From contig NZ_JAQQLA010000011.1 in assembly GCF_028548395.1 (NCBI RefSeq), positions 6,919-70,918 on the forward strand: DNA of 64,000 nt. The letters run 5' to 3'. The notes beneath the pieces are model-generated. The model worked only from the letters and a program-made list of their open reading frames with translations. It did not search any database and had not been told where the DNA came from. Source of the stretch: Vogesella indigofera. Lineage in GTDB: Bacteria; Pseudomonadota; Gammaproteobacteria; Burkholderiales; Chromobacteriaceae. A program made the translations under genes and the position numbers. The stretch's first letter is position 1. Every line of letters starts with the position of its first letter. Positions 51,415 to 60,463 of this stretch are shown here, one piece after another.

Positions 51415-52533
51415 TTACAGCGCGACCATATTGTCGCGGTGAATCAGCTCCGGCTCGATCAGGTAGCCGAGCACGCCCTCGATGTCGCGGGTGGCCTTGC
51501 GCATGATCAGTCGCGCCTCTTCCGAGCTGTAGTTGACCAGCCCGCGCGCCACCTCGGCGCCCTGTTCGTCGACGCAGACCACCGCGTCGCCGCGCAGGAA
51601 GCTACCTTCCACCGCGATGACGCCGATCGGCAGCAGGCTGGTGCCTTTGGCGCGTACCGCCAGCGCGGCGCCGGCGTCGAGCACCACCTTGCCGGACAGC
51701 TGCAGGTGATCGGCCAGCCACTGCTTGCGTGCGGCCAACCGGGTGGTCGGTGCGTTGAGCTGGGTGCCGATCGCCTCGCCATCGGCCAGCCGCGACAGCA
51801 CGTTGGCCTCGCGGCCGCAGGCGATCACGGTGGCGGCGCCGCTACGCGCGGCGCGCTTGGCGGCGATGATCTTGGTGTACATGCCGCCGGTGCCGACGCT
51901 GGAGCCGGCGCCGCCGGCCATCTCTTCCAGCTTGCTGTCGCCGGCCTCGGCCTCGTGTACGAAGGCGGCGTCAGGGTGCTTGCGCGGGTCGGCGGTGTAC
52001 AGGCCCTGCTGGTCGGTGAGGATCACCAGACTGTCGGCCTCAATCAGGTTGGTGACCAGTGCGCCGAGGGTGTCGTTGTCGCCGAAGCGGATCTCGTCGG
52101 TGACCACGGTGTCGTTCTCGTTGATGATCGGCACCACGTTCAGCGCCAGCAGCGTCGACAGCGTGGTGCGGGCGTTGAGGTAGCGCAGGCGGTCGGACAG
52201 GTCTTCGTGGGTGAGCAGCACCTGCGCGGTTTTCAGGCCGTGCTCGCGAAAGGCACTCTCGTAGGCCTGGCACAGCCCCATCTGGCCGACGGCGGCGGCG
52301 GCCTGCAGCTCGTGCACCGCCTTCGGCCGCTTGGCCCAGCCCAGGCGCTGGCAGCCTTCGGCGATGGCGCCGCTGGAGACCAGCACCACTTCCTTGCCGC
52401 GGCGTTTCAGGTCGGCGATTTCGGCGGCCCAGCGCGCCAGCGCGCTCATGTCCAGACCCTTGCCGTCATTGGTCACCAGGCTGGAGCCTACTTTCACCAC
52501 GATGCGCGTGGCGCTGTGAATCACCGATTGCAT
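51415..52533 (-). CDS. proB: glutamate 5-kinase ProB
   Basis: First enzyme of proline synthesis, feedback-inhibited by proline. The 372-residue protein has the amino-acid kinase domain ([54 protein letters not shown]) and a C-terminal PUA domain (about 280-372). The start [18 protein letters not shown] at 52533 is chosen over an upstream one at 52602. proA is not adjacent. A weak repeat word (51730-51743) encodes TRLAAR. Confidence 0.96.
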   Translation of the reverse strand: MQSVIHSATRIVVKVGSSLVTNDGKGLDMSALARWAAEIADLKRRGKEVVLVSSGAIAEGCQRLGWAKRPKAVHELQAAAAVGQMGLCQAYESAFREHGLKTAQVLLTHEDLSDRLRYLNARTTLSTLLALNVVPIINENDTVVTDEIRFGDNDTLGALVTNLIEADSLVILTDQQGLYTADPRKHPDAAFVHEAEAGDSKLEEMAGGAGSSVGTGGMYTKIIAAKRAARSGAATVIACGREANVLSRLADGEAIGTQLNAPTTRLAARKQWLADHLQLSGKVVLDAGAALAVRAKGTSLLPIGVIAVEGSFLRGDAVVCVDEQGAEVARGLVNYSSEEARLIMRKATRDIEGVLGYLIEPELIHRDNMVAL

Positions 52534-52605
52534 GTCGCCGAACCCCGTCAGAAGCAAAGCCGTCAGTTTACCCGATTCCGCCGCCATGCCGCAGTGCGTC
52601 ACGGT

Positions 52606-53964
52606 CTACGGCAGCGCGGTTTCCTGCTGCGCCGACGGTCGGTCGCCGGCCAGCAGTTGCGTCAGCGCCGACAGTGTGGCGTTGACCAGTTGCCGCATGT
52701 GGCTCTCCTCGATGATGTAAGGCGGCATGAAGTACACCGTCTTGCCGATCGGGCGCACCAGGCAGCCCTGCTGCAGCATCAGGCGGAAGAAGGCGGGGCC
52801 GAAGTCGGCGCGCTGGCAGTCGACGTCGAACGCCCAGATCATGCCGCGCTGGCGGAAGTGGCGCACCGCCGGATGGGCGGCGATCTCCGCCAGGTGGTGG
52901 CTGAACAGCGCGGCGGTGGCAAGGTTGGCCGCAATCACCTGTTCGTCCTCGAAGATGTCGAGCACGGTCAGCGCCGCGCGGCAGGCCAGCGCGTTGCCGG
53001 TGTAGCTGTGCGAGTGCAAAAAGCCGCGGCTGACGTCGTCGTCGTAGAACGCGGCGTAGATGTCGTCGGTGGTCAACACGCAGGACAGCGGCAGGTAGCC
53101 GCCGGTGATGCCCTTCGACAGGCACAGGAAGTCGGCGCGGATCGCCGCTTGTTCGCAGGCGAACAGCGTGCCGGTGCGGCCGAAGCCGACCGCGATTTCG
53201 TCGGCGATCAGGTGCACCTGGTACTGGTCGCACAGCCGGCGCGCCTCGGCGAGGTACAGCGGGTCGTACATCACCATGCCGGCGGCGCCCTGTACCAGCG
53301 GCTCGATGATGAAGGCGGCCAGCTCGTGGCCGTGCTGTTGCAGCAGGCTCTCCAGCGCGCTAGCGGCGCGGCGCGCGACATCGGCGGCCGTCTCTCCCGG
53401 CGCGGCGAGGCGGGCGTCAGGGCTGGGCGCGCGCAGGTTGTGCTGCAGCAGTGGCGCGTAGGTATCGGAGAACAGCGGCACGTCGGTTACCGCCAGCGCG
53501 CCGACGGTTTCGCCGTGGTAGCTGTGTTCTAGGCTGAGGAAGCGTCGTTTCTGCGTCTGGCCGTGATTGCGCCAGTAGTGGAAGCTCATCTTCAGCGCGA
53601 TCTCGGTGGCGCTGGCGCCATCGGAGCCATAGAAGGCGTGGCCGAGGCCGGTGAGTGCAGCCAACCTTTCCGACAGCTCCACCACCGGCTGGTGGGTGAA
53701 GCCGGCGAGGATCACGTGCTCTAGGGTGTCGAGCTGTTCCTTCAGCGCCTGCTTGATACGCGGCTGGTTGTGGCCGAACAGGTTGACCCACCACGAGCTG
53801 ACGCCGTCGATGTAGCGCTTGCCGTCGAAATCCTCTAGCCAGATGCCGTCGGCGCGGGCAATCGGAATAATGGGCAGGGTTTCGTGGCGCTTCATCTGGG
53901 TGCAGGGGTGCCACACCGCGGCGCGGCTGCGCGTCAGCCAGTGTTGTGCTTGCGAGTCATGCAT
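52606..53964 (-). CDS. bioA: adenosylmethionine-8-amino-7-oxononanoate aminotransferase BioA
   Basis: PLP enzyme that makes diaminopelargonate from KAPA in biotin synthesis. The 452-residue protein has WHPCTQMKRHE at the N-terminus, WWVNLFGHNQPRI, FYGSDGASATEIALKM, HSYHGETVGAL, LIADEIAVGFGRTG and the PLP lysine in LSKGITGGYLP. The start at 53964 follows GGAG at a good distance; the frame remains open upstream to 54114. One exact repeat word (52921-52934) encodes AANLAT and a variant (53655-53668) encodes RLAAL. Other bio genes are not here. Confidence 0.95.
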   Translation of the reverse strand: MHDSQAQHWLTRSRAAVWHPCTQMKRHETLPIIPIARADGIWLEDFDGKRYIDGVSSWWVNLFGHNQPRIKQALKEQLDTLEHVILAGFTHQPVVELSERLAALTGLGHAFYGSDGASATEIALKMSFHYWRNHGQTQKRRFLSLEHSYHGETVGALAVTDVPLFSDTYAPLLQHNLRAPSPDARLAAPGETAADVARRAASALESLLQQHGHELAAFIIEPLVQGAAGMVMYDPLYLAEARRLCDQYQVHLIADEIAVGFGRTGTLFACEQAAIRADFLCLSKGITGGYLPLSCVLTTDDIYAAFYDDDVSRGFLHSHSYTGNALACRAALTVLDIFEDEQVIAANLATAALFSHHLAEIAAHPAVRHFRQRGMIWAFDVDCQRADFGPAFFRLMLQQGCLVRPIGKTVYFMPPYIIEESHMRQLVNATLSALTQLLAGDRPSAQQETALP

Positions 53965-54407
53965 GGCGAGTGCTCCGTAAGACAAGGCGGGCATCGTAAC
54001 ATGGCGCCACGCCGCGCAAGAGTGACGAAAATTGTCAGTCGCTTGCCGATTTTGCGCCCCCCGGCGGCGACTGTCCTGGCGGTGATGAGGCCGGAAAGCC
54101 TGCCAGCGCGCCATTTTCCGGCTGCTGGGGTCGAGCAGGCACGGGCTGGCGCCGATCTTGCTCTGCTTTGTCAGGAATCAAGCTGCACTGGCTCATCGCC
54201 GCGTATCCTCGCCGCGACGGTCTTTATTAAGGCAGCTAGCCGTGGGGTTGCAGTTCCAAGTGACGTAGTAATCAGCTTGCCTCGGCTCTGCGATTGACCG
54301 GGGCGGCTTGTGTGCCGATTGGCAACTGCAAGGCCGGCTTGCGGGAACAGGATTTGTTTTTTCGCTGGTAGTTTGCCGTTTTTCATTTTCAAACAGGAGC
54401 ACTACGC
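53965..54407. other. long leader region upstream of the pilin gene
   Basis: About 440 bases between the divergent bioA and pilin starts, with no supported gene. The last 110 bases are T-rich (TTTGTTTTTTCGC, TTTTTCATTTTC) and end in CAGGAG before the pilin ATG. I looked for a sigma54 site: TGGCAACTGCAAGGCC at 54319-54334 lacks the -12 TTGC, so it is not convincing. No repeat word lies here. Confidence 0.6.
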
Positions 54408-54821
54408 ATGAAACGTGCACAACAAGGTTTTACCCTGATCGAACTGATGATCGTGGTTGCGATCATCGGTATTCTGGCCGCGATCGCGATCCCGGCGTAC
54501 TCCAACTACACCAAGCGTGCGCAGGTTTCGGAAGCGTTCTCGCTGGCGGATGGCATGAAGGTGAAGGTGGCGGAGTCGCAGGGTGAGACAGGCTCTTGCC
54601 CAGACATGGCCGCATCGGGGCTTTATGCTGATATTGAAGTGGCATCTGGTACCGCATGCGAGATCGAGGCAACCTTCCATACTCCGGGTGCCCATGTTGA
54701 TTTGGATACCAAGACAGTAAAACTGATCCCAACATTTGCCTCTAACTCCACAACGTGGTCATGTGAAGCATCGGGTGCTGACGCTGTTGCTGCGGAATAC
54801 CTGCCGAAATCCTGCCAGTAA
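54408..54821 (+). CDS. type IVa major pilin (PilA/PilE-like)
   Basis: Structural subunit of type IV pili, which serve twitching, adhesion and DNA uptake. The 137-residue prepilin has the short leader MKRAQQG, cut before Phe8, and the canonical hydrophobic helix [20 protein letters not shown] with Glu at mature position 5. Four cysteines (64, 84, 119, 136) allow two disulfides; 119-136 would form the C-terminal D-loop. CAGGAG gives a good ribosome-binding site. A terminator follows, and the next two genes encode pilin-glycosylation-type ligases. Base composition is clearly less GC-rich than neighbours. Confidence 0.95.
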   Translation: MKRAQQGFTLIELMIVVAIIGILAAIAIPAYSNYTKRAQVSEAFSLADGMKVKVAESQGETGSCPDMAASGLYADIEVASGTACEIEATFHTPGAHVDLDTKTVKLIPTFASNSTTWSCEASGADAVAAEYLPKSCQ

Positions 54822-54845
54822 GCAGAATTTTTTGATATCCCACCC

Positions 54846-54870
54846 AGCCCTTGCCCAGCAAGGGCTTTTT
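54846..54870 (+). terminator. terminator of the pilin gene
   Basis: AGCCCTTG and CAAGGGCT pair around CCCAG and run into TTTTT, 25 bases after the stop codon and 16 before the next start codon. It would let pilin be made in excess over the downstream ligase. Confidence 0.85.
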
Positions 54871-54885
54871 AGTTTCGGGAAGCAA

Positions 54886-56691
54886 ATGCGCCGGATCATC
54901 ACATTGGAACGCTTGGCAATGGCCGCCTTGTTTTTGCTGGTGACCATCCCGTTTCTCAACTGGGTACGCTTTCAGCCGACGGGTGATTACGTCAGCAGTG
55001 TTTGCGCGGTGTTGCTGGCGGTGGCAGTGCTGCTGCTGTCGCCGGCAAGAAATCGTGCTGCAGAGTCTGGCGGCGCCTTGCTGTTATTGGCGCTATTGCC
55101 ATTGTTGACCATTGTCACCGCCCTAGCTTCACCCTATCCCGGCCAAGGGCTGGCGGCCAGCGTGGGTGTGCTGTTATGTCTGGCGCTGGCCCATGCCGTA
55201 TCCCGTCATCCGCCGCAGCTGGTGCTGACAACGATGGCCTGGGGCCTGTTGCTGGGTGGGCTGGTGCAAGCACTGGTCGGCTTGTTGCAGGTAACACAGT
55301 GGGTGCTGGTATTGCAGTGGCCGTGGGTGTTCTACGACAAGGGCAATCCGGCCAATCTGATTGGCCAGCTGGCGCAGCGCAACCATTACGCCAATTACCT
55401 GACCCTATCGCTGTTCGCCGGCTGCTACCTGTTTGCCGTCGGCAAGCTGCGCGGCTGGTTGTTGCTGCCGCTGGTGCTGGTTTTCGGCTTGCTTATCAGC
55501 TGGTCCGCCTCGCGGCTGGCGATCGGCTATGCCGGCGCCGCCATGGTACTGACCTGGCTTTTCTACTGGCGCAGCAGCCGGCAGGGGGAAACGGGTCGCC
55601 TAGCCTTGGCCTTGGCGCTGGCAACGTGCTGGCTGGTGTTCTGCCAGCTGTTCAACAAAGAGCTGGTCGCGCTGCTTTCCTGGCTGGGCCTGCCGCTGGG
55701 CAATATCGGCTCTGGCGTCGATCGCATGCTGGCCGGTGGTTTCGGCGCCCGGCGCTGGGTGGAGTGGCAGAAGGCGTGGCAAGTATTCCAGGATCATCCG
55801 CTATTCGGTGTCGGGCTGGGCGGCTATGCGGCGCAAAGCGTGCGCCTGGAAGTGGCGATGGGCTTTGCCGGGCAGTGGTCGGAGAGCTGGCTGTTTACGC
55901 ACAGTCATAACCTGATCCTGCAGTTGCTGGCGGAAACGGGGCTGCTTGGCACCACCGTGGCGGTGACCGGCCTGTGCTGGGCGTTCCTGCCGTTTTTCCG
56001 CAAGGAGCAGACCAATGTCCACTCTCTGCTGGTGGTACTGCTGGCGATGGTGCTGCTGCTGCACAGCATGGTCGAGTATCCGCTGTGGTATATGACTTTT
56101 CTCAGCCTGTTCGCCGTGTTGCTGGGACTGTCGCCGGCCCGCCGCTACACGCTGGCTATCCGCCTGTCGATGCGCCGCGTGCTGACGTGGGGATTTTGCG
56201 CGCTGCTGCTGTGGCAGTCGGTGGCGGGGCTGCAGGCTTACGGCAAGCTGGCGCGCTGGCTCATACCGGGTCCCAATGCGCAGGTGAATGTGATGCGCGC
56301 CGAGGAAGTCTGGCACCTTGCCCGCAATCCGCTGTGGACTTATGAGGCCGACATGGTGCTGGCCAACTACCTGATCGTGGACAAGCGCCAGCTGCAGGAG
56401 AAGCGCGCGCTGTTCGAGCGACTGACGGCATATCGTCCTCATGCCGGCATGCTGATCAATGTCGCGATTCTGCGGGCGCTGGATGGCGATCATGCCGCTG
56501 CCGAGCAGGCGCTACGCTTTGCCATCGCCGCCTATCCGGCCTATACGCCGGGTTTTGCCGCCGAGCTGATGTCGCGCCGTGATCCGGAGCTGCTGCCGCT
56601 GCAGGCGATCGCCAATGCGGCATTGCTGGCCAGTCGCAACGGCGGTGCGCAGTCGGCGGCATCCAGCGTGCTGGCTGCGTCACGGCGCTGA
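54886..56691 (+). CDS. PglL-like pilin O-oligosaccharyltransferase (Wzy_C family), copy 1
   Basis: Inner-membrane enzyme predicted to move a lipid-linked glycan to pilin serines in the periplasm. The 601-residue protein has about 12 hydrophobic helices, the N-terminal PglL-type segment (GQLAQRNHYANYL, about 160-172, with catalytic-type His), the Wzy_C loop (FGARRWVEWQKAW to THSHNLILQLLAETGLLGT, about 285-355), LLHSMVEYPLWY, and a soluble C-terminal region of about 150 residues. The start at 54886 follows GGGAAGC. Its place after the pilin gene matches the pilin-ligase pairs of other betaproteobacteria. Confidence 0.88.
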   Translation: MRRIITLERLAMAALFLLVTIPFLNWVRFQPTGDYVSSVCAVLLAVAVLLLSPARNRAAESGGALLLLALLPLLTIVTALASPYPGQGLAASVGVLLCLALAHAVSRHPPQLVLTTMAWGLLLGGLVQALVGLLQVTQWVLVLQWPWVFYDKGNPANLIGQLAQRNHYANYLTLSLFAGCYLFAVGKLRGWLLLPLVLVFGLLISWSASRLAIGYAGAAMVLTWLFYWRSSRQGETGRLALALALATCWLVFCQLFNKELVALLSWLGLPLGNIGSGVDRMLAGGFGARRWVEWQKAWQVFQDHPLFGVGLGGYAAQSVRLEVAMGFAGQWSESWLFTHSHNLILQLLAETGLLGTTVAVTGLCWAFLPFFRKEQTNVHSLLVVLLAMVLLLHSMVEYPLWYMTFLSLFAVLLGLSPARRYTLAIRLSMRRVLTWGFCALLLWQSVAGLQAYGKLARWLIPGPNAQVNVMRAEEVWHLARNPLWTYEADMVLANYLIVDKRQLQEKRALFERLTAYRPHAGMLINVAILRALDGDHAAAEQALRFAIAAYPAYTPGFAAELMSRRDPELLPLQAIANAALLASRNGGAQSAASSVLAASRR

Positions 56692-56762
56692 ACCTTGGGT
56701 TTCCGATCTGACAGCCAAAGCGGCGGTGCGGTATGCTTCCGCCTTTGCCGAAACGCGGATTG

Positions 56763-58499
56763 ATGATGTTTGCTTCTCTTGCGCGGCCAAGGTTGGCCGC
56801 ATTGCTGCTGGCGGCGGTGGCCGTGCTGCCGTTCCTGTCGCCGTTCCACTACCTGCCGCTGCCGCAGTGGTGGGGGGAAATCTCGGCCGTGGTGCTCGCT
56901 GCGCTGGCCTGCCTGTGCCTGCCGCACGGCAGCCTGCCACTGCCGCGGGTGGTGCCATGGCTGGCGTTGCTGGCGCTGTTGTGGCTGAGCCAGCCATTAT
57001 TTGTCGAGTTGCTGTTTCCCGGCCTCAATGCGGCAACGGCGCTGGCCTTTCTCGCGCTGGCACTGCTGGCGCTGGCCGTTGCCCGCTGGCAGGCGCTGAG
57101 CGATGCCGAAACGGTGATGACGGTGCTGGCCAAGGGCTTGCTGGTCGGTGCCCTGCTACAGTCGCTGATCGGCCTGGCGCAGCTCACCGGGCTGGCGCCG
57201 CTACTGGGTGGCGTGCTGTTCTACGATGGCGCGCATCCGACCTCCAATATTTTCGGCCACATCGGGCAGCGCAACCAGTATGCGCACTACCTGAGCTGGG
57301 GGCTGGTGGCGGTCAGCTGGCTGGCGGTGGCGCGGGTGCTGTCGCGTGGCGTGGCCATCGCGGTGCTGCTGTGGCTGGCGCTGTCGATCGCCTTTGCCGG
57401 CTCCCGCACCGTGCTGTTGTACGCCGCCGCCTTGCTGTTGCTGGCGCCGGCCTGGTATTGGCACGTGCGCGACGAGGCCAGCAAACGCCTGATGCAGTGG
57501 CTGCTGCTGGCGGCCGGCCTGCTCCTGCTGATGCAGTTCGCGTTGCCGCTGGGTGAGTGGCTGTTGCGGCCGCTATTGCATGGCGAGCTGGTGGCCAGCG
57601 GGGTCGAGCGGCTGGCGGCCAACTCTGACGGTATGGGGGCGCGCCGGCTGGCGGAGTGGGGCAAGGCGTGGCTGGTGTTCCGCGAAGCGCCGTGGTTCGG
57701 TGCCGGCTGGTCGCAGTACGCGTCCCACAGCGTGCGGCTACAGCTGCTGCCGCAGTTTGTCGATAGCGGCGTCAACAGTGGCCTGTTCAGCAGTGCCCAC
57801 AATCTAGTGTTCCAGCTGCTGGCCGAGGTCGGCCTGATTGGCACCCTGGCGGTGTTGCTGGGTCTGGGCTGGGTGTTGCTGCCGTGGTGCGGCCGGCAGG
57901 CGCGGGCGGTGCATCTGCTACCGCTGGCCATGCTGGCCATCTCGCTATTGCACAGCATGCTGGAGTACCCGCTGTGGTACCTGTATTTCCCGGCGGTGCT
58001 GGTGATGCTGCTGGCGCTGGCGCCGGTGGCGGAGGGGGGCAAACGCCGCCCGTTCCGGCCGGTACAGTACGGTGCGCTGCTGATGTTGCTGCTGGCCGGG
58101 TATGGTAGCTACCGTTACGTCGAGATGCAGGGCCTGTACAACCCGCGCAGCGCGCAGCAACAGCAGCGATTGCAGCAGATCATGCGCAACGAGCCGCTGT
58201 TCGCCTTCCACGCGCTGGGGTTGCTGGACGATGTGGTGAAGCCGGGACGCGACAGTCCGCCAGCGCAGCGGCAGTGGATCGCGCTGCTGGCGCAGATGCG
58301 GCCGTATCCGGATGTGCTGCGCAAGGAGGCACAATTCCTGGCGCTGGAAGGGCGCACGCAGGAGGCGGCCTACACCATGCGGCTGGCGCTGGCCTCGTTC
58401 CCGACCTACGCGCCGTTTTTCCTGCGCGCGCTGTCGCCGGAAGAGGTGGCGTGGCAGCCGCTACGGCAACAGGTGGAGGCGGCGATGTCTAAGCCGTGA
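56763..58499 (+). CDS. PglL-like O-oligosaccharyltransferase (Wzy_C family), copy 2
   Basis: Paralogue of the preceding gene, 578 residues, with the same order of motifs: GHIGQRNQYAHYLS, MGARRLAEWGKAWLVF, SSAHNLVFQLLAEVGLIGT, LLHSMLEYPLWYLYF and a soluble C-terminal region. Alignment of the N-termini (RLAALLLAAVAVLPFL against RLAMAALFLLVTIPFL) favours the ATG at 56763 over 56733. An exact repeat word (56789-56802) covers the RLAAL codons. The two copies are only moderately similar, so they may have different acceptors or glycans. Confidence 0.85.
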   Translation: MMFASLARPRLAALLLAAVAVLPFLSPFHYLPLPQWWGEISAVVLAALACLCLPHGSLPLPRVVPWLALLALLWLSQPLFVELLFPGLNAATALAFLALALLALAVARWQALSDAETVMTVLAKGLLVGALLQSLIGLAQLTGLAPLLGGVLFYDGAHPTSNIFGHIGQRNQYAHYLSWGLVAVSWLAVARVLSRGVAIAVLLWLALSIAFAGSRTVLLYAAALLLLAPAWYWHVRDEASKRLMQWLLLAAGLLLLMQFALPLGEWLLRPLLHGELVASGVERLAANSDGMGARRLAEWGKAWLVFREAPWFGAGWSQYASHSVRLQLLPQFVDSGVNSGLFSSAHNLVFQLLAEVGLIGTLAVLLGLGWVLLPWCGRQARAVHLLPLAMLAISLLHSMLEYPLWYLYFPAVLVMLLALAPVAEGGKRRPFRPVQYGALLMLLLAGYGSYRYVEMQGLYNPRSAQQQQRLQQIMRNEPLFAFHALGLLDDVVKPGRDSPPAQRQWIALLAQMRPYPDVLRKEAQFLALEGRTQEAAYTMRLALASFPTYAPFFLRALSPEEVAWQPLRQQVEAAMSKP

Positions 58500-58522
58500 A
58501 CGGAGGCGGCTGGGCAGCAATG

Positions 58523-58552
58523 AAAAATCCCTGCACATGGCAGGGATTTTTT
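58523..58552. terminator. bidirectional terminator between the second PglL-like gene and rpoH
   Basis: AAAAATCCCTG and CAGGGATTTTT form a stem around CACATGG, with A- and T-runs on each side. It lies between the ends of two convergent genes. Confidence 0.92.
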
Positions 58553-58574
58553 GTGTCCGACAGGGGCGGGTGGC

Positions 58575-59435
58575 TCAAGCGTCGATGACCACACCGCTGT
58601 GCAGCGCCGTCTTCATCTTGCCCAATGCCTTGGCCTCGATCTGGCGGATGCGCTCGGCGGACACGCCGAATTCGGCGGCAAGATCATGCAGCGTGGCACC
58701 GCTGTCGTCGGCCAGCCAGCGCGCCTCGATGATGCGGCGGCTGCGCGGGTCCAGTGTCGACAACGCTTCCAGCAGGCCTTCGCTCTGCAGGCGATCCACC
58801 GCGCGGCGCTCCAGTGTCACGGTCGGCTCGTTGTGGGCATCGGCCAGCCAGTCGATCGGGGCGTAGGCGTCATCGTCGTTGTCATCGGCCAGCAGCGACA
58901 CGTCCTGGCCGCTCATGCGCGTTTCCATTTCGCGCACTTCTTCAGGCTTGACGCCGAGGTCTTCGGCAATGGCGCGTGCTTCGCTGTCGCTGAGCGCGGC
59001 AAAGCCCTTCTTCATGCTGCGCAGGTTGAAGAACAGCTTGCGCTGTGGCTTGGTGGTGGCAATACGCACCAGCCGCCAGTTGCGCAGGATGAATTCATGC
59101 ATCTCGGCCTTGATCCAGTGCACCGCGAACGAGAACAGGCGCACGCCGCGATTCGGCTCGAAGCGCTTGACCGCCTTCATCAGGCCGATGTTGCCTTCCT
59201 GGATCAGGTCGGCCTGTGGCAGGCCGTAACCGGCGTAGCCGCGGGCAATGGATACCACCACGCGCAGGTGAGACATCACCAGGCGTTTTGCCGCTTCCAG
59301 GTCTTCGTGTTGCTGATGACGCGTGGCAAGCTCGATCTCCTCTTCCTGGGTCAGCATCGGGATGCTGTTAACGGTCTGGATGTATTGTTCCAGGCTGCCG
59401 TTGGAAGAAAGTACGGGCAGGGCAAAAGTGGACAT
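58575..59435 (-). CDS. rpoH: heat-shock sigma factor RpoH (sigma-32)
   Basis: Directs RNA polymerase to heat-shock promoters. The 286-residue protein has sigma region 2 (RLVMSHLRVVVSIARGYAGYGLPQADLIQEGNIGLMKAVKRF, spanning 2.1-2.2), the RpoH box-like region (QRKLFFNLRSMKKG), and region 4 HTH (TLHDLAAEFGVSAERIRQIEAKALGKMK). AGGAGG provides a strong ribosome-binding site. A CIRCE-like inverted repeat lies 35 bases upstream of the start, suggesting HrcA control. Confidence 0.97.
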   Translation of the reverse strand: MSTFALPVLSSNGSLEQYIQTVNSIPMLTQEEEIELATRHQQHEDLEAAKRLVMSHLRVVVSIARGYAGYGLPQADLIQEGNIGLMKAVKRFEPNRGVRLFSFAVHWIKAEMHEFILRNWRLVRIATTKPQRKLFFNLRSMKKGFAALSDSEARAIAEDLGVKPEEVREMETRMSGQDVSLLADDNDDDAYAPIDWLADAHNEPTVTLERRAVDRLQSEGLLEALSTLDPRSRRIIEARWLADDSGATLHDLAAEFGVSAERIRQIEAKALGKMKTALHSGVVIDA

Positions 59436-59469
59436 GTATTCGCAATCCTCCTAAATGGACCGACTTATC

Positions 59470-59496
59470 TTAGCACTCGGATTATGAGAGTGCCAG
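59470..59496 (-). promoter_or_regulatory. CIRCE-like HrcA operator upstream of rpoH
   Basis: TTAGCACTC (59470-59478), nine bases, GAGTGCCAG (59488-59496) on the plus strand. The CIRCE consensus is TTAGCACTC-N9-GAGTGCTAA; the left arm is perfect and the right arm differs at two of nine bases. The spacer is exactly nine. It overlaps the region where the rpoH promoter must lie. Confidence 0.85.
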
Positions 59497-59554
59497 ACGC
59501 GGGGAGTTCCTGCCAATGGCAAATTTCAATCAGACCGATTGTCTTGCTCTGGCG

Positions 59555-60463
59555 TCACGCCGGCTGGTTTTTGCGCAGATGATGGTCTGCGGCCAACCTG
59601 GCGCCGAGCATGCTCAGCAGCATGGCGCCCAGCAGCACGCCCAGCACCTCCAGCGGTTGCAGGCTGCGCAACTGGGCATCGATGCCGTACAGGCTGGCGA
59701 ACTCGGCCAGCGCCGGATTGGCCTGGTAGGCCAGCCAGCTGCTCAGGCCCCAGCACAACAGCGCCGACAGCCCGCCCTGCCACGCCGCGTGGTAGAGGAA
59801 GGGGCGGCGAATGAAACTGTCGGTGGCGCCGATCAGTTTCGAGACCGCGATTTCTTCCTGTCGTGCCAGGATCTGCATGCGGATGGTGTTGTGGTTGATC
59901 AGCACCATCGCCAGCGCAAACACCACCGCCAGCAGCCAGGCGAGCTGGCCGGCGAGGGTAATCATCGCGTGCAGCTTGCGCGCCCAGGCGGCATCGAACT
60001 GCGCCAACTCCACCATCGGCAGGCCGGACAGCTCCTTCTGCAGCAGGTCGAGCATCTCCGGCTCCAGCGGCTGCGGGGTGACGATGAAGGCGTGCGGCAG
60101 CGGATTGCTGCCGAGGCCGTCGCTGATCGCGTTCAGGCCGCTGCGCTGTTCCAGTTCTTTCAGTGCGGCATCCTTGTGCACGAAGCGGAAGGAGGCGACC
60201 CGCGGATGGTGCTTCAGGCTGCTCTCCACCGCGGCCAGGTCGGCCTGTTCGCTGGATAGTTCCATGAACAGCGTGATCTGCGGCGTGGTGTTCAGCTTGG
60301 CGGTCCACTGCTGCAGGCTGCTGACGCCGAGATACAGCGACACCGGCAGTGCCAGCGCGATGGCCAGCATCAGCAGGTTGAGCAGGTTGCCGAACGGCTG
60401 GCGCAGGATCTTCAGCAGTGCGCTGCGGGCGCTCTGCGCGTGCAGGTACAGGTAGTGTTTCAT
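59555..60463 (-). CDS. ftsX: cell-division protein FtsX
   Basis: Membrane subunit of the FtsEX complex that activates septal peptidoglycan hydrolases through EnvC-type factors. The 302-residue protein has a cytoplasmic N-terminus, TM1 (about 25-47), a periplasmic domain (about 50-165) and three more helices, the pattern of FtsX. Its start overlaps the ftsE stop (ATGA). A repeat word (59587-59600) encodes RLAAD near the C-terminus. Confidence 0.95.
   Translation of the reverse strand: MKHYLYLHAQSARSALLKILRQPFGNLLNLLMLAIALALPVSLYLGVSSLQQWTAKLNTTPQITLFMELSSEQADLAAVESSLKHHPRVASFRFVHKDAALKELEQRSGLNAISDGLGSNPLPHAFIVTPQPLEPEMLDLLQKELSGLPMVELAQFDAAWARKLHAMITLAGQLAWLLAVVFALAMVLINHNTIRMQILARQEEIAVSKLIGATDSFIRRPFLYHAAWQGGLSALLCWGLSSWLAYQANPALAEFASLYGIDAQLRSLQPLEVLGVLLGAMLLSMLGARLAADHHLRKNQPA

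Noticed and set aside
54319-54334. Sigma54-type promoter TGGCAACTGCAAGGCC before the pilin gene
   Set aside because: The -24 half resembles the consensus but the required -12 TTGC/GC element is missing at the right spacing.
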